DNA from: an uncultured Lachnospiraceae bacterium
GTDB taxonomy: Bacteria; Bacillota; Clostridia; Lachnospirales; Lachnospiraceae
Assembly (NCBI GenBank): GCA_910578115.1
Contig: CAJTPO010000004.1
Span: forward strand, 62,001-126,000
Direction of reading: 5' to 3'
DNA: 64,000 nt
The notes beneath the pieces are model-generated. The model searched no databases and was not told the DNA's origin. It worked only from the letters and a program-made list of their open reading frames with translations. This document shows, one piece after another, positions 42,194-51,966 of this stretch; the first letter of the stretch is position 1, and each line of letters starts with the position of its first letter. The translations under genes were made by a program, and so were the position numbers.

Positions 42194-43480
42194 ATGAGCT
42201 TACAGGTAGAAAAATTAGAAAAGAACATGGCGAAGCTTACGGTGGAAGTAAGCGCAGAAGATTTTGAGAAGGCGGTCGAGAAAGTTTATCAGAAACAGAA
42301 GAAGCAGATCAGCATTCCGGGCTTTAGAAAAGGTAAAGTACCGCGTATGATGGTGGAGAAGATGTACGGAAAGGAAGTATTCTATGAGGATGCGGCCAAT
42401 GATCTGATCCCGGATGCTTATGACAGAGCAGTGGACGAGTGCGAGGAGGATATCGTATCTTCCCCGAAGATCGAAGTGACACAGATCGAAGCCGGCAGGC
42501 CCTTTGTCTTTACGGCTACGGTTGCGTTAAAGCCGGAGGTGAAGCTTGGCGAATACAAGGGCGTTAAGATCGAGAAGATCGACAGAGAAGTCACGGAAGA
42601 AGACGTGATGGCTGAGATCAACAGAGAGCGCGATAACAATGCGAGAAATATTACGGTAGAAGACAGACCGGTCAAAGACGGCGATATGACGGTGCTTGAT
42701 TTTGAAGGTTTCGTAGACGGTGTGGCTTTTGACGGCGGCAAGGGTGAGAATTATCCGTTGACCATCGGTTCCGGCGCATTTATTCCCGGATTTGAGGAAC
42801 AGCTGATCGGCGCCGAGATCGGTAAGGAAGTGGAAGTGAAAGTGACTTTCCCGGAAGACTATCAGGCTGAGGAACTGCAGGGCAGGGAAGCAGTGTTTAA
42901 GTGCGTGGTACAGGAGATCAAGGAGAAGGAGCTTCCCGAGCTGGACGATGAATTCGCAGGTGAGATATCAGAATTCGATACACTGGCAGAGTATAAGGAA
43001 GACGTAAGGAAGAACCTGGCCGAGAAGAAAGAGAAGGATGCAAAGTCTGCCAGAGAGAATGCGGCTGTCGAGGCGGCAGTGAAAGCATGTGAGATGGAGA
43101 TTCCGGACGCGATGCTTGAGACGCAGCAGAGACAGATGGTGGACGAGTTTGCACAGAGAATCACCATGCAGGGAATGAGCATGGAGCAGTACATGCAGTT
43201 CACGGGTGCAACTTACGAGAAGATGATCGAGCAGGTAAAGCCGCAGGCGGAAGAGCGGATCAGGGCCAGACTGGTGCTGGAGGCGATTGTGGCAGCGGAG
43301 AAGATTGAAGCGACGGAAGAAGATTACGAAGAAGAGATGAAGACCATGGCTGAGGTTTACCAGATGGAGATTGATAAGGTAAAAGAGCTTATGGGCGATA
43401 GAGAGAAGAAGAATATCATGAAGGATCTGGCTGTCAGGAAGGCTGCTGAGTTCGTGGCCGAGCATGCGGAAGAACAGTAA
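42194..43480 (+). CDS. tig: Trigger factor
   Basis: A 428-residue ribosome-associated chaperone and prolyl isomerase. The ribosome-binding signature GFRKGKVPRMMVEKMYG lies near residue 45. The FKBP-type domain spans about 150-240 (DFEGFVDGVAFDGGKGENY, IGSGAFIPGFEEQLIGA). The C-terminal helical arms follow. The start is preceded by gaaggagg. Its position before clpP, clpX and lon is the standard Firmicute arrangement; the gap to clpP holds hairpin repeats. Confidence 0.96.
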   Translation: MSLQVEKLEKNMAKLTVEVSAEDFEKAVEKVYQKQKKQISIPGFRKGKVPRMMVEKMYGKEVFYEDAANDLIPDAYDRAVDECEEDIVSSPKIEVTQIEAGRPFVFTATVALKPEVKLGEYKGVKIEKIDREVTEEDVMAEINRERDNNARNITVEDRPVKDGDMTVLDFEGFVDGVAFDGGKGENYPLTIGSGAFIPGFEEQLIGAEIGKEVEVKVTFPEDYQAEELQGREAVFKCVVQEIKEKELPELDDEFAGEISEFDTLAEYKEDVRKNLAEKKEKDAKSARENAAVEAAVKACEMEIPDAMLETQQRQMVDEFAQRITMQGMSMEQYMQFTGATYEKMIEQVKPQAEERIRARLVLEAIVAAEKIEATEEDYEEEMKTMAEVYQMEIDKVKELMGDREKKNIMKDLAVRKAAEFVAEHAEEQ

Positions 43481-43493
43481 GAGATCTGCTGAT

Positions 43494-43552
43494 TTGATAG
43501 TCATGCGGCCCGCTGAGCGGCAGGCTGAGCATGATGTAAGTTTACTATCAGG
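43494..43552. repeat. Short dispersed copy related to the 79-bp repeat
   Basis: The block catgcggcccgc...gcggcaggctgagcat-like sequence matches the core of the units at 27166-27400. It is closed by TGATAGT (about 43495) and ACTATCA (about 43545), so the copy can fold into one long hairpin between tig and clpP. Confidence 0.6.
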
Positions 43553-43643
43553 AGTTTGTGCCGAAGCGTCCCAAACTCCCTGGCCGCAGGGCAGAGTGTA
43601 AGATTCTGTCCGCATTCTCTGGCAAAACGCTTCGGAATGGAGG
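43551..43643 (+). promoter_or_regulatory. Structured leader of clpP
   Basis: GGAGTTTG (43551-43558) pairs with CAAACTCC (43572-43579). Alternatively CCGAAGCGT (43561-43569) pairs with ACGCTTCGG (43627-43635), the second arm lying just before the ribosome binding site ggagg. The two pairings overlap and are mutually exclusive. AAAACGCTTCGGNATGGAGG recurs exactly at the start of engB (48287-48306). Confidence 0.5.
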
Positions 43644-43648
43644 TAACT

Positions 43649-44242
43649 ATGGCTTTAATACCTTATGTCATTGAACAGACTTCCAGAGGAGAACGTTCTT
43701 ATGACATTTATTCGAGATTACTGAAGGAGAGGATCATCTTTCTTGGAGAGGAAGTGAACGACGCGTCGGCGAGTGTGATCGTGGCGCAGCTGCTTTTCCT
43801 GGAGTCAGAGGATCCGGAGAAAGACATTCATCTGTATATCAACAGCCCCGGCGGCGTGATTACGGCGGGAATGGCGATCTATGATACGATGAATTTTATC
43901 AAGTGTGACGTGAGCACCGTATGTATCGGCATGGCGGCCAGCATGGGAGCATTTCTTCTGGCCGGCGGCACGAAAGGGAAGAGAATGGCGCTTCCCAATG
44001 CGGAGATCATGATCCATCAGCCGGCCGGCGGTGCGCAGGGACAGGCTACGGAGATTGAGATCACGGCGAAGCATATTCTTGCCACGAAGGAGAAGATGGC
44101 GAGGATCATGGCGGAGAATACGGGCCAGGATTTCGAAGTGATCATGGCGGACACAGAGAGAGATAATTGGAAGACTGCCGAGGAAGCGCTTTCTTATGGC
44201 CTGATCGACCGTATTATCACGAATCATGCCAGTGCCGTATAG
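43649..44242 (+). CDS. clpP: ATP-dependent Clp protease proteolytic subunit
   Basis: A 197-residue serine protease that forms the tetradecameric barrel fed by ClpX. The triad is Ser-98 in GMAASMGAF, His-123 in MIHQPAGGAQG and Asp-172 in TERDNW. Length and motifs are canonical. ATG 43649 follows atggagg; an upstream in-frame codon at 43556 runs through a hairpin leader and is not the start. ClpX lies 124 bases downstream. Confidence 0.96.
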   Translation: MALIPYVIEQTSRGERSYDIYSRLLKERIIFLGEEVNDASASVIVAQLLFLESEDPEKDIHLYINSPGGVITAGMAIYDTMNFIKCDVSTVCIGMAASMGAFLLAGGTKGKRMALPNAEIMIHQPAGGAQGQATEIEITAKHILATKEKMARIMAENTGQDFEVIMADTERDNWKTAEEALSYGLIDRIITNHASAV

Positions 44243-44365
44243 TGAGGAAATAACGGGAACAGGGAAACAGGTTCTCACGGGCATGGGGTCAGAGAGGTAG
44301 CGGCTGTGAGGCTTGATGGCTTTATGGCCGCTCAATAATGAAGAAGAAAGGCATGGAACATTATA

Positions 44366-45622
44366 ATGGCAGGTAAGAATTCTGATGACAGAGTGAGGTG
44401 TTCTTTTTGCAATAAGACACAGGGACAGGTCAGGAAACTGATTGCGGGTCCGGCGGGTGTGTATATTTGTGATGAGTGCGTGGAGATCTGTGCGGATATT
44501 ATCGAGGAAGAGTACGAAGAAGAGCCGGAAGCGGAAGAGATGGAGATCAATCTCCTGAAACCGGTGGAGATCAAACATTTTCTGGATGATTATGTGATTG
44601 GGCAGGAGGATGCGAAGAAGGTACTGGCGGTTTCTGTGTACAATCATTATAAGAGAGTATTGGCGCCGGCGGATGACGACGGTGTGGAATTACAGAAGAG
44701 CAATATCATCATGGTGGGGCCTACCGGCTCGGGTAAGACCTACCTTGCGCAGACTTTGGCGAAGATTATCAACGTACCTTTTGCGATTGCAGATGCTACG
44801 ACCCTGACAGAGGCCGGATATGTGGGCGAAGATGTGGAGAATATCCTGCTTAAGCTGATTCAGGCGGCGGACTATGATATTGACAGGGCGCAGTACGGTA
44901 TTATCTATATTGATGAGATCGATAAGATTACGAAGAAAAGTGAAAATGTATCTATCACCAGAGACGTTTCCGGAGAGGGTGTTCAGCAGGCGCTTCTTAA
45001 GATCATAGAGGGAACGGTGGCGAGCGTTCCTCCTCAGGGCGGCAGGAAACATCCCCATCAGGAACTGATCCAGATCGATACCTCCAATATTCTGTTCCTT
45101 TGCGGCGGCGCATTTGACGGGCTGGAGAAGATCGTGGAAGAGCGTCTGGACCGCAATTCTATCGGATTTAATGCGCAGATCATGGAGAAGAGCAGCAAGG
45201 ATATCGGGGCGGTGCTGAAGGAAGTATCAGCGCAGGATCTGATGAAGTTTGGACTGATTCCGGAGTTTATCGGACGTGTGCCGATTACGGTTACACTGGA
45301 CGGTCTGGATCAGGAAGCGCTGGTGCGGATTCTGAAGGAACCCAAGAACGCGTTGATCAAACAGTATAAGAAGTTGTTTGAGTTCGATGAAGTGAAACTG
45401 GGTGTTGAGGACGAGGCGGCGCAGGAAATTGCGCGGCTGGCGTATGAACGAAAGACCGGTGCCAGAGGACTCCGCTCTATCATGGAAGATGTACTGATGG
45501 ATGTTATGTATGAGATTCCGTCAGATGACAATATTGCGGAGTGCATTTTGACAAAGGATGTTGTGGAAGGCAGGGGGAAACCGCGCATTATTTACCGCAA
45601 CAGACTGATGCGTGCCGAGTAA
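44366..45622 (+). CDS. clpX: Clp protease ATP-binding subunit ClpX
   Basis: A 418-residue AAA+ unfoldase. The N-terminal zinc domain has Cys-12, Cys-15, Cys-35 and Cys-38. Walker A is GPTGSGKT (about 118-125), Walker B is IIYIDEIDKI, and the IGF-type ClpP-docking loop is represented by NSIGF. It unfolds tagged substrates for ClpP, whose gene is directly upstream. In the gap between them AGCGGC and GCCGCT (44299-44333) can pair. Confidence 0.96.
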   Translation: MAGKNSDDRVRCSFCNKTQGQVRKLIAGPAGVYICDECVEICADIIEEEYEEEPEAEEMEINLLKPVEIKHFLDDYVIGQEDAKKVLAVSVYNHYKRVLAPADDDGVELQKSNIIMVGPTGSGKTYLAQTLAKIINVPFAIADATTLTEAGYVGEDVENILLKLIQAADYDIDRAQYGIIYIDEIDKITKKSENVSITRDVSGEGVQQALLKIIEGTVASVPPQGGRKHPHQELIQIDTSNILFLCGGAFDGLEKIVEERLDRNSIGFNAQIMEKSSKDIGAVLKEVSAQDLMKFGLIPEFIGRVPITVTLDGLDQEALVRILKEPKNALIKQYKKLFEFDEVKLGVEDEAAQEIARLAYERKTGARGLRSIMEDVLMDVMYEIPSDDNIAECILTKDVVEGRGKPRIIYRNRLMRAE

Positions 45623-45630
45623 CAGTGAGA

Positions 45631-45712
45631 GCAAAGGCTGAATTGCTGTAAATTGCAAATTATGGTAGCCTTTGCAGGGCTGAAAACGAAATGTCTGATG
45701 TCTTTAACTATA
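45631..45712. repeat. Partial ACGACAT-family element after clpX
   Basis: GCAAAGGCT (45631-45639) pairs with AGCCTTTGC (45667-45675). The right half (TAGCCTTTGCAG, then AACGAAAT, five bases, ATGTCTTT and AACTATAG) matches the right half of the element at 1158-1261. The left arm is missing. Confidence 0.55.
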
Positions 45713-45753
45713 GCAGCAAAAGGAAAACGTCGCCCGAGAACAGGCGGCGTTTG

Positions 45754-45782
45754 TTGACATTACAGGAAAGTAAAATGATATG
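45754..45782 (+). promoter_or_regulatory. Possible lon promoter
   Basis: TTGACA (45754-45759), a 17-base spacer and the weak GATATG (45777-45782), 58 bases before lon. No CtsR or CIRCE heat-shock operator is visible nearby. Confidence 0.4.
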
Positions 45783-45839
45783 AGTATAAGGTATACTGTG
45801 CTGGTCTATGGAAACTGTTGCGAAGAAAGGGAATAATTT

Positions 45840-48269
45840 ATGAGCAGAGACACAGAAAACGGCAGAGCTTATGAGTCTGCCGATATAGGAGCGCTGCCAT
45901 ATCTGCATTACAAAGGAATGGGAGCAGAGACAGAGGTTCTTCCCGCAGTGGCATTACGGGGATTGTCGATCCTGCCGGGGATGGTCATTCATTTTGACTT
46001 GAGCAGAGAGAAGTCGATCGAGGCGGTGGAGCGGGCGATGCTGGGAGACCAGCGGCTCTTTGCGGTGACGCAGAAGGATGCGGAAGTGGAAGATCCGGAA
46101 TGTGGCGATGTGTATGAGATTGGTACGATCTCGGTGATCAGACAGGTGACGAAACTGCCGGGGCATGTCCTGCGGGTATTGGCGGAAGGAAAGTCCAGAG
46201 GCCGGCTGCATCGGTTTGTACAGGAAAATGATTATCTTATGGCGGAAGTGTCATATGAAAATGATGATATGACAGAGCTGACGGAAGCGGAGCAGGAAGC
46301 AATGACCAGAACGGTCAAGGAGACTTTTGCGTCGTATTATACCTGTTTCCCGAAGGTTGGCAAGGCGGTGGCGGACCAGATCGAGGAAGAGATGCCGTTA
46401 GGCCGGCTGCTGGATTCTATCACGATCAATATGCCGCTTCCGCTGACCGATAAGCAGGCGGTTCTTGACGCGGTATCTGTGAGGGAACGTTTCAGGATCC
46501 TGACGGATCTTCTGGTGCGGGAAGTGGATGTGATGCGGATTAAGAATGAGCTGGCGAAGGATATCCGGGAGCGGATCGATAAGAATCAGAGAGACTATAT
46601 TCTGCGGGAGCAGTTATACTATATAAAAGAAGAATTAGGGGAAAAGAATACGGATTCCGACGTGGAGCAGTTTGAGGCGGCGGTGGAGAAGCTGAAAGCG
46701 AAGAAGGAAGTCAAGGAGAAGATCCGCAGGGAGATTGATCGTTACAGGAGAGTGCTTGGCAGTAATTCGGAGGCGGCGGTGGAACGGGCCTATATAGAGA
46801 CACTGTTGGAACTGCCCTGGGATAAGGCTTCCAGAGACAGCAGCGATCTGGAGCGGGCTGAGAAGATTCTTAATGAAGATCATTACGGACTCACGAAGGT
46901 AAAAGAAAGAATTCTGGAATATCTGGCCGTGCGCGTATTGACCGGTAAAGGCAGGAGTCCGATCATCTGCCTGGTGGGTCCGCCGGGTACCGGGAAAACT
47001 TCCATTGCCCGCAGTGTGGCGACAGCCCTGAATAAAAAGTACGTCCGTATCTGTCTGGGCGGCATCCGGGATGAGGCAGAGATCAGAGGACACCGCAGGA
47101 CTTATGTGGGAGCCATGCCGGGCAGGATCACCAATGCGGTCAGGCAGGCGGGAGTCAGGAATCCGCTGCTGCTTCTGGATGAGATCGATAAAGTCAGCAG
47201 TGACTATAAAGGGGATCCGGGTTCGGCATTGCTGGAGGTGTTGGACGGGGAACAGAATGAGGCGTTCCGGGATCATTATGTGGAAATTCCCATCGATCTG
47301 TCGGAGGTACTGTTTATAGCCACGGCGAACAGTACGGATACCATTCCCCGGCCTCTGCTGGACCGCATGGAGCTGATCGAGATCAACAGCTATACGGCAA
47401 ACGAGAAGTTCCATATCGCCAGAGAACATCTGGTGAAGAAGGCGCTCCATAAGAACGGAATCAGAGAGGATGAAGTGACGTTTACCGATGAGGCGCTTCG
47501 TGCCATGATCATCCGCTACACGAGAGAGGCAGGGGTGCGGGGCCTGGAACGGCAGATCGGGGCTGTATGCCGGAAGGAGGCGCGGCATATTCTGGAGAGA
47601 CGGCAGATGACGGGCGCAAAGAAGAAAGATATGAAATTGACTGATAAGGTCGAGATTACCGCGGAAAATCTGGAACACTATCTGGGCAAACCGAAGTATC
47701 GCCAGGATAAGATTGCAGGTAAGGACGAGGCAGGTATTGTGCGTGGCCTGGCTTGGACCAGCGCAGGCGGCGATACACTGCAGATCGAGGTAAATATGAT
47801 GCCCGGTGAAGGTAAGATTGACTTAACAGGTCAGATGGGCGACGTGATGAAGGAATCTGCGCGGATCGCTTTGAGCTATGTACGGTCTGTGGGAGAACAG
47901 TATCAGATTGAAGATAAGCTGTTCCGGAAGAAGGATTTTCATCTGCATATTCCGGAAGGAGCTGTGCCGAAGGATGGACCGTCGGCGGGGATTACCATGG
48001 CGACAGCAATCCTGTCTGCCGTAACAGGAAGACAGGTGCGGGCGGATGTGGCAATGACCGGTGAAGTCACTCTTCGCGGACGAGTACTGCCCATCGGCGG
48101 ATTGAAGGAGAAAATACTGGCGGCCAGGACGGCGGGGGTACATAAGGTGCTCGTCCCAAAGGAAAATGAGAAAGATATTGCGGAACTGGAGCGGGAGATT
48201 ACAGACGGTTTAGAGATTTGTCTGGTAGAGTGTATGGAGGAGGTCGTGGGGCATGCTTTCGTGCAGTGA
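45840..48269 (+). CDS. lon: ATP-dependent protease La (Lon)
   Basis: An 809-residue homo-hexameric protease. The LonN substrate domain covers about 1-210 (starts LPAVALRGLSILPGM), followed by a coiled region, the AAA+ module with Walker A GPPGTGKT from about 380 and Walker B LLLLDEIDK, and the protease domain with the Ser-715/Lys-758 dyad (DGPSAGIT, GGLKEKILAA). It degrades damaged and regulatory proteins. engB follows 42 bases later, likely co-transcribed. Confidence 0.96.
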   Translation: MSRDTENGRAYESADIGALPYLHYKGMGAETEVLPAVALRGLSILPGMVIHFDLSREKSIEAVERAMLGDQRLFAVTQKDAEVEDPECGDVYEIGTISVIRQVTKLPGHVLRVLAEGKSRGRLHRFVQENDYLMAEVSYENDDMTELTEAEQEAMTRTVKETFASYYTCFPKVGKAVADQIEEEMPLGRLLDSITINMPLPLTDKQAVLDAVSVRERFRILTDLLVREVDVMRIKNELAKDIRERIDKNQRDYILREQLYYIKEELGEKNTDSDVEQFEAAVEKLKAKKEVKEKIRREIDRYRRVLGSNSEAAVERAYIETLLELPWDKASRDSSDLERAEKILNEDHYGLTKVKERILEYLAVRVLTGKGRSPIICLVGPPGTGKTSIARSVATALNKKYVRICLGGIRDEAEIRGHRRTYVGAMPGRITNAVRQAGVRNPLLLLDEIDKVSSDYKGDPGSALLEVLDGEQNEAFRDHYVEIPIDLSEVLFIATANSTDTIPRPLLDRMELIEINSYTANEKFHIAREHLVKKALHKNGIREDEVTFTDEALRAMIIRYTREAGVRGLERQIGAVCRKEARHILERRQMTGAKKKDMKLTDKVEITAENLEHYLGKPKYRQDKIAGKDEAGIVRGLAWTSAGGDTLQIEVNMMPGEGKIDLTGQMGDVMKESARIALSYVRSVGEQYQIEDKLFRKKDFHLHIPEGAVPKDGPSAGITMATAILSAVTGRQVRADVAMTGEVTLRGRVLPIGGLKEKILAARTAGVHKVLVPKENEKDIAELEREITDGLEICLVECMEEVVGHAFVQ

Positions 48270-48311
48270 CGGATGCCGGGAGGTGTAAAACGCTTCGGTA
48301 TGGAGGAAAGA

Positions 48312-48911
48312 ATGGTAATTAGGAATGTAAATTTAGAGACGGTATGCGGGATCACGAGCACGCTGCCGGAGAATGTGCTGCCGGAGGTGGCTTTTGCAGG
48401 TAAGAGTAATGTGGGGAAATCATCGCTGATCAACGGGCTGATGAACCGCAAGTCTCTGGCGCGTACCAGCTCCCAGCCGGGCAAGACGCAGACAATCAAC
48501 TATTATAATATCAACGGCCAGATGTATTTTGTAGATCTGCCGGGGTATGGGTATGCCACTGCCAATGAGAAAGTGAAAGCGCAGTGGGGCAGGCTGATCG
48601 AGGATTATCTGTATCAGTCAAAGAAGATTCGTGCGGTGTTTCTTTTGATCGATATCCGACATGCACCTTCCGAAAATGACAGGATCATGTATGATTGGAT
48701 TCTGGACAGGGGATATAAGCCTGTCATTATCGCCACGAAGCTGGATAAGATCAAGAGAAGTCAGGTGCAAAAGCAGGTGAAACTGATCTGCGATACGCTG
48801 GAGGTGGTGGAGGATACTACGGTTATTCCCTACTCTTCGCTGTCGAAACAGGGACGGGAAGAGATCTATGAGCTTCTGGACAGGATGCTGGAGGACGGGG
48901 CAGAGGATTGA
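48312..48911 (+). CDS. engB: Ribosome biogenesis GTPase EngB (YsxC)
   Basis: A 199-residue TrmE-Era-EngA-like GTPase needed for assembly of the large ribosomal subunit. G1 is GKSNVGKSSL, the switch/G3 region is VDLPGYGYA, G4 is TKLDK, and a late PYSSLSK stands for G5. The start is ATG 48312 just after ggaggaaag; ATG 48273 and 48300 are in frame but lie before the ribosome binding site. The position after lon is conserved in Firmicutes. Confidence 0.94.
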   Translation: MVIRNVNLETVCGITSTLPENVLPEVAFAGKSNVGKSSLINGLMNRKSLARTSSQPGKTQTINYYNINGQMYFVDLPGYGYATANEKVKAQWGRLIEDYLYQSKKIRAVFLLIDIRHAPSENDRIMYDWILDRGYKPVIIATKLDKIKRSQVQKQVKLICDTLEVVEDTTVIPYSSLSKQGREEIYELLDRMLEDGAED

Positions 48912-49003
48912 CTGAGGGGGTACTCCGGTTAGGGAAACTGCTTTGAAGTTGGTAACGGTGCGATAAATTGAGGGGCGGCTTGGTTAGAAATGGAGGAATT
49001 TGG

Positions 49004-50302
49004 ATGAGACAATCGATCAAGACATACCTGAAGGTCATACTGAATCTGCTGACGGCGCTGATCATACTGCTTTTGTGTATTTTTCTGCTGCCGCGGTGCA
49101 TCATCTTCTTTATGCCGTTTATCATCGGGTGGATCATATCGCTGATCGCTTCGCCGGTGGTGCGCTTCTTCGAGGAACGGCTGAAGATACGGCGCAAGGG
49201 GGCGTCGGTGATCGTGATCGTGGCCGTGCTTGCGGTGGTGATCCTCCTGTTCTATGCAGTTGGCGCAAAACTTGTGAAGGAGGGGATCAGTTTCGTCAAT
49301 GAGCTGCCTATGCTGTGGGACAGCATCATGGCGGAGTTTAACGAGGTTGGAGACAATCTGGAAGGACTTTTCAATAAATTACCGTTGGAAACGCAGCGAA
49401 CACTGAATAATCTCGGTTCGGAGATGGGTACTTATTTTGGCGGGATCATTGAGAGTGTCGGCACGCCGACCTTTGAGGCGGTGGGAAATGTGGCCAAGCA
49501 GCTGCCGGATATCTTCCTGGGCGTTATCATGTGCATTCTTTCGGCGTATTTCTTTGTGGCGGATAAAGGATATATGGCTAATATCCTGAAAAAGTATGTG
49601 CCCGGAGCGGTAGTATACCGGTTTGATCTGATCCGCAGGAGCTTCCGCAATGCAGTGGGCGGTTATTTCAAGGCGCAGTTTAAGATCGAGTGCTGGATTT
49701 ACGTGATGCTGGTAATCGGTCTCTTTATTTTAAAGGTGCGGTATGTGCCGCTGGTGGCGCTGGGTATCGCATTCCTGGATTTCCTGCCGGTGTTCGGTAC
49801 GGGTACGGTGATGCTTCCCTGGGCGGTGATCGAGATTCTGAGCAGGGACTATAAGATGGCGGTGGGACTGATCATCATCTGGCTGTCGGGCCAGCTGGTA
49901 CGGCAGGTGATCCAGCCCAAGATCGTGGGAGACTCCATCGGTGTGGACGCTATCCCTACGCTGTTCTTACTGTTTATCGGCTATAAGGTGGCCGGTGTGA
50001 TGGGAATGATCCTGGCGGTGCCGATTGGTATTATCGTGATCAATCTCTATGAGGACGGAGCCTTTGACACTACCAGACAGAGCCTCAAGATCCTGGCAGC
50101 AGGATTTAATAAGTTCCGGCGGATCCGGCCGGAGGATATCGCCATCGTGGAGGAATATGAGCGCGAAGTGGAGCGCAGCTACCAGTCCAGACTAAAGAGT
50201 TCCGAAAAGGAAGAGCGCGAACTGGAGGAAGCGGCGAAGATCAAGATTGAGGAGCCACTTATCATTAAGAAAATCATATCGAAGAAGATTGATAAGAAGT
50301 AG
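49004..50302 (+). CDS. AI-2E family / YtvI-type sporulation membrane protein
   Basis: A 432-residue polytopic membrane protein of the AI-2E transporter superfamily: paired N-terminal helices (LNLLTALIILLLCIFLLPR, FMPFIIGWIISLI), a central soluble part and a C-terminal helix cluster with FLPVFGTGTVMLPWAV and QPKIVGDSIGVDAIPTL. The family contains the Bacillus sporulation protein YtvI, and the spore-forming context agrees. The tail is very rich in Lys and Glu. ATG 49004 follows ggagg by eight bases; the frame opens earlier at TTG 48968. Confidence 0.82.
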   Translation: MRQSIKTYLKVILNLLTALIILLLCIFLLPRCIIFFMPFIIGWIISLIASPVVRFFEERLKIRRKGASVIVIVAVLAVVILLFYAVGAKLVKEGISFVNELPMLWDSIMAEFNEVGDNLEGLFNKLPLETQRTLNNLGSEMGTYFGGIIESVGTPTFEAVGNVAKQLPDIFLGVIMCILSAYFFVADKGYMANILKKYVPGAVVYRFDLIRRSFRNAVGGYFKAQFKIECWIYVMLVIGLFILKVRYVPLVALGIAFLDFLPVFGTGTVMLPWAVIEILSRDYKMAVGLIIIWLSGQLVRQVIQPKIVGDSIGVDAIPTLFLLFIGYKVAGVMGMILAVPIGIIVINLYEDGAFDTTRQSLKILAAGFNKFRRIRPEDIAIVEEYEREVERSYQSRLKSSEKEERELEEAAKIKIEEPLIIKKIISKKIDKK

Positions 50303-50433
50303 AGGGTTGTCCGACGTGGCAGTACATCAGCATGATGCAGCGTATTGGCTGACTGAAGGAAACGGCCGCAAACCGTACGGGATAACCGGCCGGAAGGGAC
50401 GCAAACTTAAGGAAAAGAAAGAGGGAAGAACCT

Positions 50434-51420
50434 ATGATGCAGGTGACGGTATATAATTGCAGGGATTTCGACGAGAAGGATCTGTTTCTGGAATATGCGA
50501 AGGAATTGGGAATTGAGGTAGTATTGTGTGCGGATGCCCCGGATCACAGCAATGTCTCTCTGTGCAGGGGGAGCCGCTGTGTGGACGTGATCACGTCCAG
50601 GATCGACGCGGAATTGATGCTTGCTTTTCATGAGCAGGGGGTGGAATACATCACCACCAGAACGATCGGGTATGACCATATCGATCTGGAGGCGGCGAAA
50701 GAATGCGGCATTCGGGTGGGAAATGCTCCCTACGGCCCGCATGGGGTGGCCGACTATACGGTGATGCTGATCTTGATGTCCATCCGTAAGATGGGAGCCA
50801 TTCTGGGGCGGACTGCCCTGCAGGACTACACGCTGGCCGGCTTGAACGGCAGGGAGTTAAGAGATTTGACCGTTGGAGTCATTGGAACGGGAAGGATTGG
50901 AGAGACGGTGATCCGCAGTCTTTCCGGATTTGGCTGCCGTATTCTGGCTCATGATCTGTACGAGAAGGAGGAGGTCAGACAGTATGCCTCCTATGTGACG
51001 CTGGACAGAATCTGGGAAGAGGCGGATGTGATCACACTGCACACGCCGCTGACGGAGGAGAATTTCCATTTGATCAACGCGGACACCATGGCGCAGATGA
51101 AGAACGGGGTGGTGATCATCAATACGGCCAGGGGAGCGCTGATCGATTCGGACGCTTTTATCGAAGCCATCGAGGCGGGCAAAATTGGAGCTGCCGGCCT
51201 GGATGTGGTAGAAAATGAGTTTGGACTATACTATTATGACCACAAAGCGGATATATTAAAGAATAAGGAGCTTGCACTGCTCAGGAGTTTTCCGAATGTG
51301 ACGGTGTCGCACCATATGGCCTTTTATACCAGAAACTATGTGGAAACGGTGGTGAAGGACTCTCTGATGAGTTGCAGATGTCATATGGAAGGGAAAGAGA
51401 ATCCATGGGAGATTAAATGA
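50434..51420 (+). CDS. D-2-hydroxyacid dehydrogenase (D-lactate dehydrogenase type)
   Basis: A 328-residue NAD-dependent enzyme. The coenzyme motif is VIGTGRIGETVIRSL; the catalytic Arg lies in NTARGALID, the Glu in VVENEFG and the His in VSHHMAFYT. It interconverts a 2-keto acid and its D-hydroxy acid, most likely pyruvate and D-lactate in a fermenting anaerobe. Two adjacent ATG codons (50434, 50437) follow gagggaag. It shares an ATGA overlap with the next gene. Confidence 0.88.
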   Translation: MMQVTVYNCRDFDEKDLFLEYAKELGIEVVLCADAPDHSNVSLCRGSRCVDVITSRIDAELMLAFHEQGVEYITTRTIGYDHIDLEAAKECGIRVGNAPYGPHGVADYTVMLILMSIRKMGAILGRTALQDYTLAGLNGRELRDLTVGVIGTGRIGETVIRSLSGFGCRILAHDLYEKEEVRQYASYVTLDRIWEEADVITLHTPLTEENFHLINADTMAQMKNGVVIINTARGALIDSDAFIEAIEAGKIGAAGLDVVENEFGLYYYDHKADILKNKELALLRSFPNVTVSHHMAFYTRNYVETVVKDSLMSCRCHMEGKENPWEIK

Positions 51421-51908
51421 GGATTGAATTAGAGAAACTGAAATCGAGGCGCTTCCTTAAATATCTTTTTGTGCTTTATATTGTGGTGGTCATCAAGGTC
51501 ATTATCTTCAAGTACCCATTTGAACAGCTGAGGGCCATTGCCAATACGTGGCAGAAGGGTGTGATCCTGGAAGGGCTGGGGACGGCAAATTTCGTGCCGT
51601 TCCATACGATCAAGATGTATATAGATTATGCATATAAATTAAACAGTGTAGAGAACCTGGCGGGAAATGTTCTGGTTTTTGTCCCTTTTGGCTTTCTGTT
51701 TCCGCTGGTATCTCAGGAAGGCGGAAGATTCTCGGTCATGTTCGTGAATGCCTTTACTTTTGTGCTGGGGATTGAGACATTTCAGCTGTTCAGCGCTTTC
51801 GGGGCCTTTGATGTGGACGATATCCTGTTAAACTGTCTGGGAGCTGCACTGGGATTCGGATTTTATAAAATATTGGAGAAGAGAGGGTTTTTCAGGAAGC
51901 AGTCATAA
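51417..51908 (+). CDS. VanZ-family membrane protein
   Basis: A 163-residue protein with four predicted helices. NFVPFHTIKMYI and ENLAGNVLVFVPFGFLFP are the VanZ-like landmarks; the end DVDDILLNCLGAALGF is also typical. VanZ in enterococci gives low teicoplanin resistance, but most chromosomal relatives have no known role. It overlaps the D-2-hydroxyacid dehydrogenase by four bases. That pairing recalls van operons, yet no VanA/VanX homologues are present. Confidence 0.85.
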   Translation: MRIELEKLKSRRFLKYLFVLYIVVVIKVIIFKYPFEQLRAIANTWQKGVILEGLGTANFVPFHTIKMYIDYAYKLNSVENLAGNVLVFVPFGFLFPLVSQEGGRFSVMFVNAFTFVLGIETFQLFSAFGAFDVDDILLNCLGAALGFGFYKILEKRGFFRKQS

Positions 51909-51966
51909 ATAATGGCAGGATTGTGCGGAAGCGGTTGTGTTTATCGTGGAAAAGGAATAAAATATA

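Noticed and set aside
51417..51908. Glycopeptide resistance (van) operon
   Set aside because: A VanZ-like protein follows a D-2-hydroxyacid dehydrogenase, but no D-Ala-D-Lac ligase or VanX-like peptidase is present and the dehydrogenase looks like a normal D-lactate enzyme.
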